From NCBI GenBank assembly GCA_914767715.1, contig OU612065.1, forward strand, positions 22,816,001 to 22,880,000: 64,000 nt of DNA, written 5' to 3'. Shown piece after piece: positions 24,118-35,508 of this stretch. Each line of letters starts with the position of its first letter. Positions within the stretch are counted from its first letter, which is position 1. This DNA is from Membranipora membranacea. Lineage: Eukaryota > Bryozoa > Gymnolaemata > Cheilostomatida > Membraniporidae. The position numbers and the translations under genes are program-made. Below the pieces are notes generated by a model. It saw only the letters and a program-made list of their open reading frames with translations. It was not told the DNA's origin and did not search any database.

Positions 24118-26797
24118 GTGGGTATCACGCTTTTTTTTCGCTCGGATCAAAAAATAGATTTGCTTCTAACTCACCTCATGAGGAGGAGCAACTCCTGCTT
24201 ATCTCGAATCTGCAAACCGTTTGGCTCTGTGGCTTTCCATTCTCCGCCAGCGCCCGTTTTAATTAGGGTCACTTTTGCTAAAAAAAAACATGCCATACGC
24301 CACCGTTCAAAAATAAAATCTCTGTCGAATCTTTATCAAACTCCGACCAGTTCAAGCTCTTATCGGCCTTACTCTAAATCCAGAATATCGGAATCATCGG
24401 GTTAATAGGGGGGTAATTAAGCTGACTTTAAATTTGCAAAATTATACCAAGGGTGGGTATCACGCTTTTTTTTCGCTCGGATCAAAAAATAGATTTGCTT
24501 CTAACTCACCTCATGAGGAGGAGCAACTCCTGCTTATCTCGAATCTGCAAACCGTTTGGCTCTGTGGCTTTCCATTCTCCGTCAGCGCCCGTTTTAATTA
24601 GGGTCACTTTTGCTAAAAAAAAACATGCCATACGCCACCGTTCAAAAATAAAAACTCTGTCGAATCTTTATCAAACTCCGACCAGTTCAAGCTCTTATCG
24701 GCCTTACTCTAAATCCAGAATATTGGAATCATCGGGTTAATAGGGGGGTAATTAAGCTGACTTTAAATTTGCAAAATTATACCAAGGGTGGGTATCACGC
24801 TTTTTTTTCGCTCGGATCAAAAAATAGATTTGCTTCTAACTCACCTCATGAGGAGGAGCAACTCCTGCTTATCTCGAATCTGCAAACCGTTTGGCTCTGT
24901 GGCTTTTCATTCTCCGTCAGCGCCCGTTTTAATTAGGGTCACTTTTGCTAAAAAAAAACATGCCATACGCCACCGTTCAAAAATATAAACTCTGTCGAAC
25001 CTTTATCAAACTCCGACCAGTTCAAGCTCTTATCGGCCTTACTCTAAATCCAGAATATTGGAATCATCGGGTTAATAGGGGGGTAATTAAGCTGACTTTA
25101 AATTTGCAAAATTATACCAAGGGTGGGTATCACGCTTTTTTTTCGCTCTGATCAAAAAATAGATTTGCTTCTAACTCACCTCATGAGGAGGAGCAACTCC
25201 TGCTTATCTCGAATCTGCAAACCGTTTGGCTCTGTGGCTTTTCATTCTCCGTCAGCGCCCGTTTTAATTAGGGTCACTTTTGCTAAAAAAAAACATGCCA
25301 TACGCCACCGTTCAAAAATAAAAACTCTGTCGAATCTTTATCAAACTCCGACCAGTTCAAGCTCTTATCGGCCTTACTCTAAATCCAGAATATTGGAATC
25401 ATCGGGTTAATAGGGGGGTAATTAAGCTGACTTTAAATTTGCAAAATTATACCAAGGGTGGGTATCACGCTTTGTTTTCGCTCGGATCAAAAAATAGATT
25501 TGCTTCTAACTCACCTCATGAGGAGGAGCAACTCCTGCTTATCTCGAATCTGCAAACCGTTTGGCTCTGTGGCTTTTCATTCTCCGTCAGCGCCCGTTTT
25601 AATTAGGGTCACTTTTGCTAAAAAAAAACATGCCATACGCCACCGTTCAAAAATAAAATCTCTGTCGAATCTTTATCAAACTCCGACCAGTTCAAGCTCT
25701 TATCGGCCTTACTCTAAATCCAGAATATTGGAATCATTGGGTTAATAGGGGGGTAATTAAGCTGACTTTAAATTTGCAAAATTATACCAAGGGTGGGTAT
25801 CACGCTTTTTTTTCGCTCGGATCAAAAAATAGATTTGCTTCTAACTCACCTCATGAGGAGGAGCAACTCCTGCTTATCTCGAATCTGCAAACCGTTTGGC
25901 TCTGTGGCTTTTCATTCTCCGTCAGCGCCCGTTTTAATTAGGGTCACTTTTGCTAAAAAAAAACATGCCATACGCCACCGTTCAAAAATAAAAACTCTGT
26001 CGAATCTTTATCAAACTCCGACCAGTTCAAGCTCTTATCGGCCTTACTCTAAATCCAGAATATTGGAATCATCGGGTTAATAGGGGGGTAAATAAGCTGA
26101 CTTTAAATTTGCAAAATTATACCAAGGGTGGGTATCACGTTTTTTTTTCGCTCGGATCAAAAAATAGATTTGCTTCTAACTCACCTCATGAGGAGGAGCA
26201 ACTCCTGCTTATCTCGAATCTGCAAACCGTTTGGCTCTGTGGCTTTTCATTCTCCGTCAGCGCCCGTTTTAATTAGGGTCACTTTTGCTAAAAAAAAACA
26301 TGCCATACGCCACCGTTCAAAAATAAAAACTCTGTCGAATCTTTATCAAACTCCGACCAGTTCAAGCTCTTATCGGCCTTACTCTAAATCCAGAATATTG
26401 GAATCATCGGGTTAATAGGGGGGTAATTAAGCTGACTTTAAATTTGCAAAATTATACCAAGGGTGGGTATCACGCTTTTTTTTCGCTCGGATCAAAAAAT
26501 AGATTTGCTTCTAACTCACCTCATGAGGAGGAGCAACTCCTGCTTATCTCGAATCTGCAAACCGTTTGGCTCTGTGGCTTTTCATTCTCCGTCAGCGCCC
26601 GTTTTAATTAGGGTCACTTTTGCTAAAAAGAAACATGCCATACGCCACCGTTCAAAAATAAAAACTCTGTCGAATCTTTATCAAACTCCGACCAGTTCAA
26701 GCTCTTATCGGCCTTACTCTAAATCCAGAATATTGGAATCATCGGGTTAATAGGGGGGTAATTAAGCTGACTTTAAATTTGCAAAATTATACCAAGG
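24118..26797 (+). repeat. Array region: u73-u80, copy of 13399-16078
   Basis: U73 (type C), u74 (type D), u75 (AATATAAAC, CGAACC), u76 (CGCTCTG) and u78 (GTAAATAAG) match u41, u42, u43, u44 and u46 at a constant offset of 10719 bp. U77 has private changes (GCTTTGTTTT, AAATCTCTG, CATTGGG). U79 has a T9 tract and u80 has AAAAAGAAAC. The following u81-u88 match u50-u57 at an offset of 10384 bp, so one monomer (the equivalent of u49) is missing at the junction. Confidence 0.82.
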
Positions 26798-29700
26798 GTG
26801 GGTATCACGCTTTATTTTCGCTCGGATCAAAATATAGATTTGCTTCTAACTCACCTCATGAGGAGGAGCAACTCCTGCTTATCTCGAATCTGCAAACCGT
26901 TTGGCTCTGTGGCTTTTCATTCTCCGTCAGCGCCCGTTTTAATTAGGGTCACTTTTGCTAAAAAAAAACATGCCATACGCCACCGTTCAAAAATAAAAAC
27001 TCTGTCGAATCTTTATCAAACTCCGACCAGTTCAAGCTCTTATCGGCCTTACTCTAAATCCAGAATATTGGAGTCATCGGGTTAATAGGGGGGTAATTAA
27101 GCTAACTTTAAATTTGCAAAATTATACCAAGGGTGGGTATCACGCTTTCTTTTCGCTCGGATCAAAAAATAGATTTGCTTCTAACTCACCTCATGAGGAG
27201 GAGCAACTCCTGCTTATCACGAATCTGCAAACCGTTTGGCTCTGTGGCTTTTCATTCTCCGTCAGCGCCCGTTTTAATTAGGGTCACTTTTGCTAAAAAA
27301 AAACATGCCATACGCCACCGTTCAAAAATAAAAACTCTGTCGAATCTTTATCAAACTCCGACCAGTTCAAGCTCTTATCGGCCTTACTCTAAATCCAGAA
27401 TATTGGAATCATCGGGTTAATAGGGGGGTAATTAAGCTGACTTTAAATTTGCAAAATTATACCAAGGGTGGGTATCACGCTTTTTTTTCGCTCGGATCAA
27501 AAAATAGATTTGCTTCTAACTCACCTCATGAGGAGGAGCAACTCCTGCTTATCTCGAATCTGCAAACCGTTTGGCTCTGTGGCTTTTCATTCTCCGTCAG
27601 CGCCCGTTTTAATTAGGGTCACTTTTGCTAAAAAAAAACATGCCATACGCCACCGTTCAAAAATAAAAACTCTGTCGAATCTTTATCAAACTCCGACCAG
27701 TTCAAGCTCTTATCGGCCTTACTCTAAATCCAGAATATTGGAATCATCGGGTTAATAGGGGGGTAATTAAGCTGACTTTAAATTTGCAAAATTATACCAA
27801 GGGTGGGTATCACGCTTTTTTTTCGCTCGGATCAAAAAATAGATTTGCTTCAAACTCACCTGATGAGGAGGAGCAACTCCTGCTTATCTCGAATCTGCAA
27901 ACCGTTTGGCTCTGTGGCTTTTCATTCTCCGTCAGCGCCCGTTTTAATTAGGGTCACTTTTGCTAAAAAAAAACATGCCATACGCCACCGTTCAAAAATA
28001 AAATCTCTGTCGAATCTTTATCAAACTCCGACCAGTTCAAGCTCTTATCGGCCTTACTCTAAATCCAGAATATCGGAATCATCGGGTTAATAGGGGGGTA
28101 ATTAAGCTGACTTTAAATTTGCAAAATTATACCAAGGGTGGGTATCACGCTTGTTTTTCGCTCGGATCAAAAAATAGATTTGCTTCTAACTCACCTCATG
28201 AGGAGGAGCAACTCCTGCTTATCTCGAATCTGCAAACCGTTTGGCTCTGTGGCTTTCCATTCTCCGTCAGCGCCCGTTTTAATTAGGGTCACTTTTGCTA
28301 AAAAAAACATGCCATACGCCACCGTTCAAAAATAAAAACTCTGTCGAATCTTTATCAAACTCCGACCAGTTCAAGCTCTTATCGGCCTTACTCTAAATCC
28401 AGAATATTGGAATCATCGGGTTAATAGGGGGGTAATTAAGCTGACTTTAAATTTGCAAAATTATACCAAGGGTGGGTATCACGCTTTTTTTTCGCTCGGA
28501 TCAAAAAATAGATTTGCTTCTAACTCACCTCATGAGGAGGAGCAACTCCTGCTTATCTCGAATCTGCAAACCGTTTGGCTCTGTGGCTTTTCATTCTCCG
28601 TCAGCGCCCGTTTTAATTAGGGTCACTTTTGCTAAAAAAAAACATGCCATACGCCACCGTTCAAAAATATAAACTCTGTCGAATCTTTATCAAACTCCGA
28701 CCAGTTCAAGCTCTTATCGGCCTTACTCGAAATCCAGAATATTGGAATCATCGGGTTAATAGGGGGGTAATTAAGCTGACTTTAAATTTGCAAAATTATA
28801 CCAAGGGTGGGTATCACGCTTTTTTTTCGCTCTGATCAAAAAATAGATTTGCTTCTAACTCACCTTATGAGGAGGAGCAACTCCTGCTTATCTCGAATCT
28901 GCAAACCGTTTGGCTCTGTGGCTTTTCATTCTCCGTCAGCGCCCGTTTTAATTAGGGTCACTTTTGCTAAAAAAAAACATGCCATACGCCACCGTTCAAA
29001 AATAAAAACTCTGTCGAATCTTTATCAAACTCCGACCAGTTCAAGCTCTTATCGGCCTTACTCTAAATCCAGAATATTGGAATCATCGGGTTAATAGGGG
29101 GGTAATTAAGCTGACTTTAAATTTGCAAAATTATACCAAGGGTGGGTATCACGCTTTTTTCTCGCTCGGATCAAAAAATAGATTTGCTTTTAACTCACCT
29201 CATGAGGAGGAGCAACTCCTGCTTATCTCGAATCTGCAATCCGTTTGGCTCTGTGGCTTTTCATTCTCCGTCAGCGCCCGTTTTAATTAGGGTCACTTTT
29301 GCTAAAAAAAAACATGCCATACGCCACCGTTCAAAAATAAAAACTCTGTCGAATCTTTATCAAACTCCGACCAGTTCAAGCTCTTATCGGCCTTACTCTA
29401 TATCCAGAATATTGGAATCATCGGGTTAATAGGGGGGTAATTAAGCTGACTTTAAATTTGCAAAATTATACCAAGGGTGGGTATCACGCTTTTTTTTCGC
29501 TCGGATCAAAAAATAGATTTGCTTCTAACTCACCTCATGAGGAGGAGCAACTCCTGCTTATCTCGAATCTGCAAACCGTTTGGCTCTGTGGCTTTTCATT
29601 CTCCGTCAGCGCCCGTTTTAATTAGGGTCACTTTTGCTAAAAAAAAACATGCCATACGCCACCGTTCAAAAATAAAAACTCTGTCGAATCTTTATCAAAC

Positions 29701-31822
29701 TCCGACCAGTTCAAGCTCTTATCGGCCTTACTCTAAATCCAGAATATTGGAATCATCGGGTTAATAGGGGGGTAATTAAGCTGACTTTAAATTTGCAAAA
29801 TTATACCAAGGGTGGGTATCACGCTTTTTTTTCGCTCGGATCAAAAAATAGATTTGCTTCTAACTCACCTCATGAGGAGGAGCAACTCCTGCTTATCTCG
29901 AATCTGCAAACCGTTTGGCTCTGTGGCTTTTCATTCTCCGTCAGCGCCCGTTTTAATTAGGGTCACTTTTGCTAAAAAAAAACATGCCATACGCCACCGT
30001 TCAAAAATAAAAACTCTCTCGAATCATTATCAAACTCCGACCAGTTCAAGCTCTTATCGGCCTTACTCTAAATCCAGAATATTGGAATCATCGGGTTAAT
30101 AGGGGGGTAATTAAGCTGACTTTAAATTTGCAAAATTATACCAAGGGTGGGTATCACGCTTTTTTTTCGCTCGGATCAAAAAATAGATTTGCTTCTAACT
30201 CACCTCATGAGGAGGAGCAACTCCTGCTTATCTCGAATCTGCAAACCGTTTGGCTCTGTGGCTTTCCATTCTCCGTCAGCGCCCGTTTTAATTAGGGTCA
30301 CTTTTGCTAAAAGAAAACATGCCATACGCCACCGTTCAAAAATAAAAACTCTGTCGAATCTTTATCAAACTCCGACCAGTTCAAGCTCTTATCGGCCTTT
30401 CTCTAAATCCAGAATATTGGAATCATCGGGTTAATAGGGGGGTAATTAAGCTGACTTTAAATTTGCAAAATTATACCAAGGGTGGGTATCACGCTTTTTT
30501 TTCGCTCGGATCAAAAAATAGATTTGCTTCTAACTCACCTCATGAGGAGGAGCAACTCCTGCTTATCTCGAATCTGCAAACCGTTTGGCTCTGTGGCTTT
30601 TCATTCTCCGTCAGCGCCCGTTTTAATTAGGGTCACTTTTGCTAAAAAAAACATGCCATACGCCACCGTTCAAAAATAAAAACTCTGTCGAATCTTTATC
30701 AAACTCCGACCAGTTCAAGCTCTTATCGGCCTTACTCTAAATCCAGAATATTGGAATCATCGGGTTAATAGGGGGGGTAATTAAGCTGAATTTAAATTTG
30801 CAAAATTATACCAAGGGTGGGTATCACGCTTTTTTTTCGCTCGGATCAAAAAATAGATTTGCTTTTAACTCACCTCATGAGGAGGAGCAACTCCTGCTTA
30901 TCTCGAATCTGCAAACCGTTTGGCTCTGTGGCTTTTCATTCTCCGTCAGCGCCCGTTTTAATTAGGGTCACTTTTGCTAAAAAAAAACATGCCATACGCC
31001 ACCGTTCAAAAATAAAAACTCTGTCGAATCTTTATCAAACTCCGACCAGTTCAAGCTCTTATCGGCCTTACTCTAAATCCAGAATATTGGAATCATCGGG
31101 TTAATAGGGGGGTAATTAAGCTGACTTTAAATTTGCAAAATTATACCAAGGGTGGGTATCACGCTTTTTTTTCGCTCGGATCAAAAAATAGATTTGCTTC
31201 AAACTCACCTCATGAGGAGGAGCAACTCCTGCTTATCTCGAATCTGCAAACCGTTTGGCTCTGTGGCTTTTCATTCTCCGTCAGCGCCCGTTTTAATTAG
31301 GGTCACTTTTGCTAAAAAAGAACATGCCATACGCCACCGTTCAAAAATAAAATCTCTGTCGAATCTTTATCAAACTCCGACCAGTTCAAGCTCTTATCGG
31401 CCTTACTCTAAATCCAGAATATCGGAATCATCGGGTTAATAGGGGGGTAATTAAGCTGACTTTAAATTTGCAAAATTAGACCAAGGGTGGGTATCACGCT
31501 TTTTTTTCGCTCGGATCAAAAAATAGATTTGCTTCTAACTCACCTCATGAGGAGGAGCAACTCCTGCTTATCTCGAATCTGCAAACCGTTTGGCTCTGTG
31601 GCTTTTCATTCTCCGTCAGCGCCCGTTTTAATTAGGGTCACTTTTGCTAAAAAAAAACATGCCATACGCCACCGTTCAAAAATAAAAACTCTGTCGAATC
31701 TTTATCAAACTCCGACCAGTTCAAGCTCTTATCGGCCTTACTCTAAATCCAGAATATTGGAATCATCGGGTTAATAGGGGGGGTAATTAAGCTGACTTTA
31801 AATTTGCAAAATTATACCAAGG
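26798..31822 (+). repeat. 15-monomer block, copy 2 (u81-u95)
   Basis: This is the second copy of the block at 19093-24117. Its left eight monomers are also the third copy of the 8-mer HOR. Private changes include GCTTTATTTT and AAAATATAG in u81, CTTGTTTTT in u85, ACTCGAAATC in u86, CACCTTATG in u87, GCTTTTAAC and GCAATCCG in u88, CCTTTCTC in u91, and AAAAGAAC in u94. These differences mean the copies are real and not a collapsed or echoed assembly. Confidence 0.9.
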
Positions 31823-34800
31823 GTGGGTATCACGCTTTTTTTTCGCTCGGATCAAAAAATAGATTTGCTTCTAACTCACCTCATGAGGAGGAGCAACTCC
31901 TGCTTATCTCGAATCTGCAAACCGTTTGGCTCTGTGGCTTTTCATTCTCCGTCAGCGCCCGTTTTAATTAGGGTCACTTTTGCTAAAAAAAAACATGCCA
32001 TACGCCACCGTTCAAAAATAAAAACTCTGTCGAATCTTTATCAAACTCCGACCAGTTCAAGCTCTTATCGGCCTTACTCTAAATCCAGAATATTGGAATC
32101 ATCGGGTTAATAGGGGGGTAATTAAGCTGACTTTAAATTTGCAAAATTATACCAAGGGTGGGTATCACGCTTTTTTTTCGCTCGGATCAAAAAATAGATT
32201 TGCTTCAAACTCACCTCATGAGGAGGAGCAACTCCTGCTTATCTCGAATCTGCAAACCGTTTGGCTCTGTGGCTTTTCATTCTCCGTCAGCGCCCGTTTT
32301 AATTAGGGTCACTTTTGCTAAAAAAAAACATGCCATACGCCACCGTTCAAAAATAAACACTCTGTCGAATCTTTATCAAACTCCGACCAGTTCAAGCTCT
32401 TATCGGCCTTACTCTAAATCCAGAATATTGGAATCATCGGGTTAATAGGGGGGTAATTAAGCTGACTTTAAATTTGCAAAATTATACCAAGGGTGGGTAT
32501 CACGCTTTTTTTTCGCTCGGATCAAAAAATAGATTTGCTTCAAACTCACCTCATGAGGAGGAGCAACTCCTGCTTATCTCGAATCTGCAAACCGTTTGGC
32601 TCTGTGGCTTTTCATTCTCCGTCAGCGCCCGTTTTAATTAGGGTCACTTTTGCTAAAAAAAAACATGCCATACGCCACCGTTCAAAAATAAAATCTCTGT
32701 CGAATCTTTATCAAACTCCGACCAGTTCAAGCTCTTATCGGCCTTACTCTAAATCCAGAATATCGGAATCATCGGGTTAATAGGGGGGTAATTAAGCTGA
32801 CTTTAAATTTGCAAAATTATACCAAGGGTGGGTATCACGCTTTTTTTTCGCTCGGATCAAAAAATAGATTTGCTTCAAACTCACCTCATGAGGAGGAGCA
32901 ACTCCTGCTTATCTCGAATCTGCAAACCGTTTGGCTCTGTGGCTTTTCATTCTCCGTCAGCGCCCGTTTTAATTAGGGTCACTTTTGCTAAAAAAAAACA
33001 TGCCATACGCCACCGTTCAAAAATAAAAACTCTGTCGAATCTTTATCAAACTCCGACCAGTTCAAGCTCTTATCGGCCTTACTCTAAATCCAGAATATTG
33101 GAATCATCGGGTTAATAGGGGGGGTAATTAAGCTGACTTTAAATTTGCAAAATTATACCAAGGGTGGGTATCACGCTTTTTTTTCGCTCGGATCAAAAAA
33201 TAGATTTGCTTCTAACTCACCTCATGAGGAGGAGCAACTCCTGCTTATCTCGAATCTGCAAACCGTTTGGCTCTGTGGCTTTTCATTCTCCGTCAGCGCC
33301 CGTTTTAATTAGGGTCACTTTTGCTAAAAAAAAACATGCCATACGCCACCGTTCAAAAATAAAAACTCTGTCGAATCTTTATCAAACTCCGACCAGTTCA
33401 AGCTCTTATCGGCCTTACTCTAAATCCAGAATATTGGAATCATCGGGTTAATAGGGGGGTAATTAAGCTGACTTTAAATTTGCAAAATTATACCAAGGGT
33501 GGGTATCACGCTTTTTTTTCGCTCGGATCAAAAAATAGATTTGCTTCAAACTCACCTCATGAGGAGGAGCAACTCCTGCTTATCTCGAATCTGCAAACCG
33601 TTTGGCTCTGTGGCTTTTCATTCTCCGTCAGCGCCCGTTTTAATTAGGGTCACTTTTGCTAAAAAAAAACATGCCATACGCCACCGTTCAAAAATAAAAT
33701 CTCTGTCGAATCTTTATCAAACTCCGACCAGTTCAAGCTCTTATCGGCCTTACTCTAAATCCAGAATATCGGAATCATCGGGTTAATAGGGGGGTAATTA
33801 AGCTGACTTTAAATTTGCAAAATTATACCAAGGGTGGGTATCACGCTTTTTTTTCGCTCGGATCAAAAAATAGATTTGCTTCAAACTCACCTCATGAGGA
33901 GGAGCAACTCCTGCTTATCTCGAATCTGCAAACCGTTTGGCTCTGTGGCTTTTCATTCTCCGTCAGCGCCCGTTTTAATTAGGGTCACTTTTGCTAAAAA
34001 AAAACATGCCATACGCCACCGTTCAAAAATAAAAACTCTGTCGAATCTTTATCAAACTCCGACCAGTTCAAGCTCTTATCGGCCTTACTCTAAATCCAGA
34101 ATATTGGAATCATCGGGTTCATAGGGGGGGTAATTAAGCTGACTTTAAATTTGCAAAATTATACCAAGGGTGGGTATCACGCTTTTTTTTCGCTCGGATC
34201 AAAAAATAGATTTGCTTCTAACTCACCTCATGAGGAGGAGCAACTCCTGCTTATCTCGAATCTGCAAACCGTTTGGCTCTGTGGCTTTTCATTCTCCGTC
34301 AGCGCCCGTTTTAATTAGGGTCACTTTTGCTAAAAAAAAACATGCCATACGCCACCGTTCAAAAATAAAAACTCTGTCGAATCTTTATCAAACTCCGACC
34401 AGTTCAAGCTCTTATCGGCCTTACTCTAAATCCAGAATATTGGAATCATCGGGTTAATAGGGGGGTAATTAAGCTGACTTTAAATTTGCAAAATTATACC
34501 AAGGGTGGGTATCACGCTTTTTTTTCGCTCGGATCAAAAAATAGATTTGCTTCAAACTCACCTCATGAGGAGGAGCAACTCCTGCTTATCTCGAATCTGC
34601 AAACCGTTTGGCTCTGTGGCTTTTCATTCTCCGTCAGCGCCCGTTTTAATTAGGGTCACTTTTGCTAAAAAAAAACATGCCATACGCCACCGTTCAAAAA
34701 TAAAATCTCTGTCGAATCTTTATCAAACTCCGACCAGTTCAAGCTCTTATCGGCCTTACTCTAAATCCAAAATATCGGAATCATCGGGTTAATAGGGGGG

Positions 34801-35508
34801 TAATTAAGCTGACTTTAAATTTGCAAAATTATACCAAGGGTGGGTATCACGCTTTTTTTTCGCTCGGATCAAAAAATAGATTTGCTTCAAACTCACCTCA
34901 TGAGGAGGAGCAACTCCTGCTTATCTCGAATCTGCAAACCGTTTGGCTCTGTGGCTTTTCATTCTCCGTCAGGGCCCGTTTTAATTAGGGTCACTTTTGC
35001 TAAAAAAAAACATGCCATACGCCACCGTTCAAAAATAAATTCTCTGTCGAATCTTTATCAAACTCCGACCAGTTCAAGCTCTTATCGGCCTTACTCTAAA
35101 TCCAAAATATCGGAATCATCGGGTTAATAGGGGGGTAATTAAGCTGACTTTAAATTTGCAAAATTATACCAAGGGTGGGTATCACGCTTTTTTTTCGCTC
35201 GGATCAAAAAATAGATTTGCTTCAAACTCACCTCATGAGGAGGAGCAACTCCTGCTTATCTCGAATCTGCAAACCGTTTGGCTCTGTGGCTTTTCATTCT
35301 CCGTCAGGGCCCGTTTTAATTAGGGTCACTTTTGCTAATAAAATCATGCCATACGCCACCGTTCAAAAATAAAAACTCTGTCGAATCTTTATCAAACTCC
35401 GACCAGTTCAAGCTCTTATCGGCCTTACTCTAAATCCAGAATATTGGAATCATCGGGTTAATAGGGGGGTAATTAAGCTGACTTTAAATTTGCAAAATTA
35501 TACCAAGG
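31823..35508 (+). repeat. 3-mer HOR region (u96-u106)
   Basis: A ~1006-bp trimer repeats at 32493, 33499 and 34505. The order is: a monomer with TCAAACTC, AAATCTCTG and TATCGG (u98, u101, u104); one with TCAAACTC but the consensus right half and a G7 run (u99, u102); and a consensus-like monomer (u100, u103). The third round breaks down into u104-u106, which share CCAAAATATCGG (u104, u105) and AGGGCC (u105, u106). U106 has AATAAAATCATG in place of the A tract. Confidence 0.88.
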
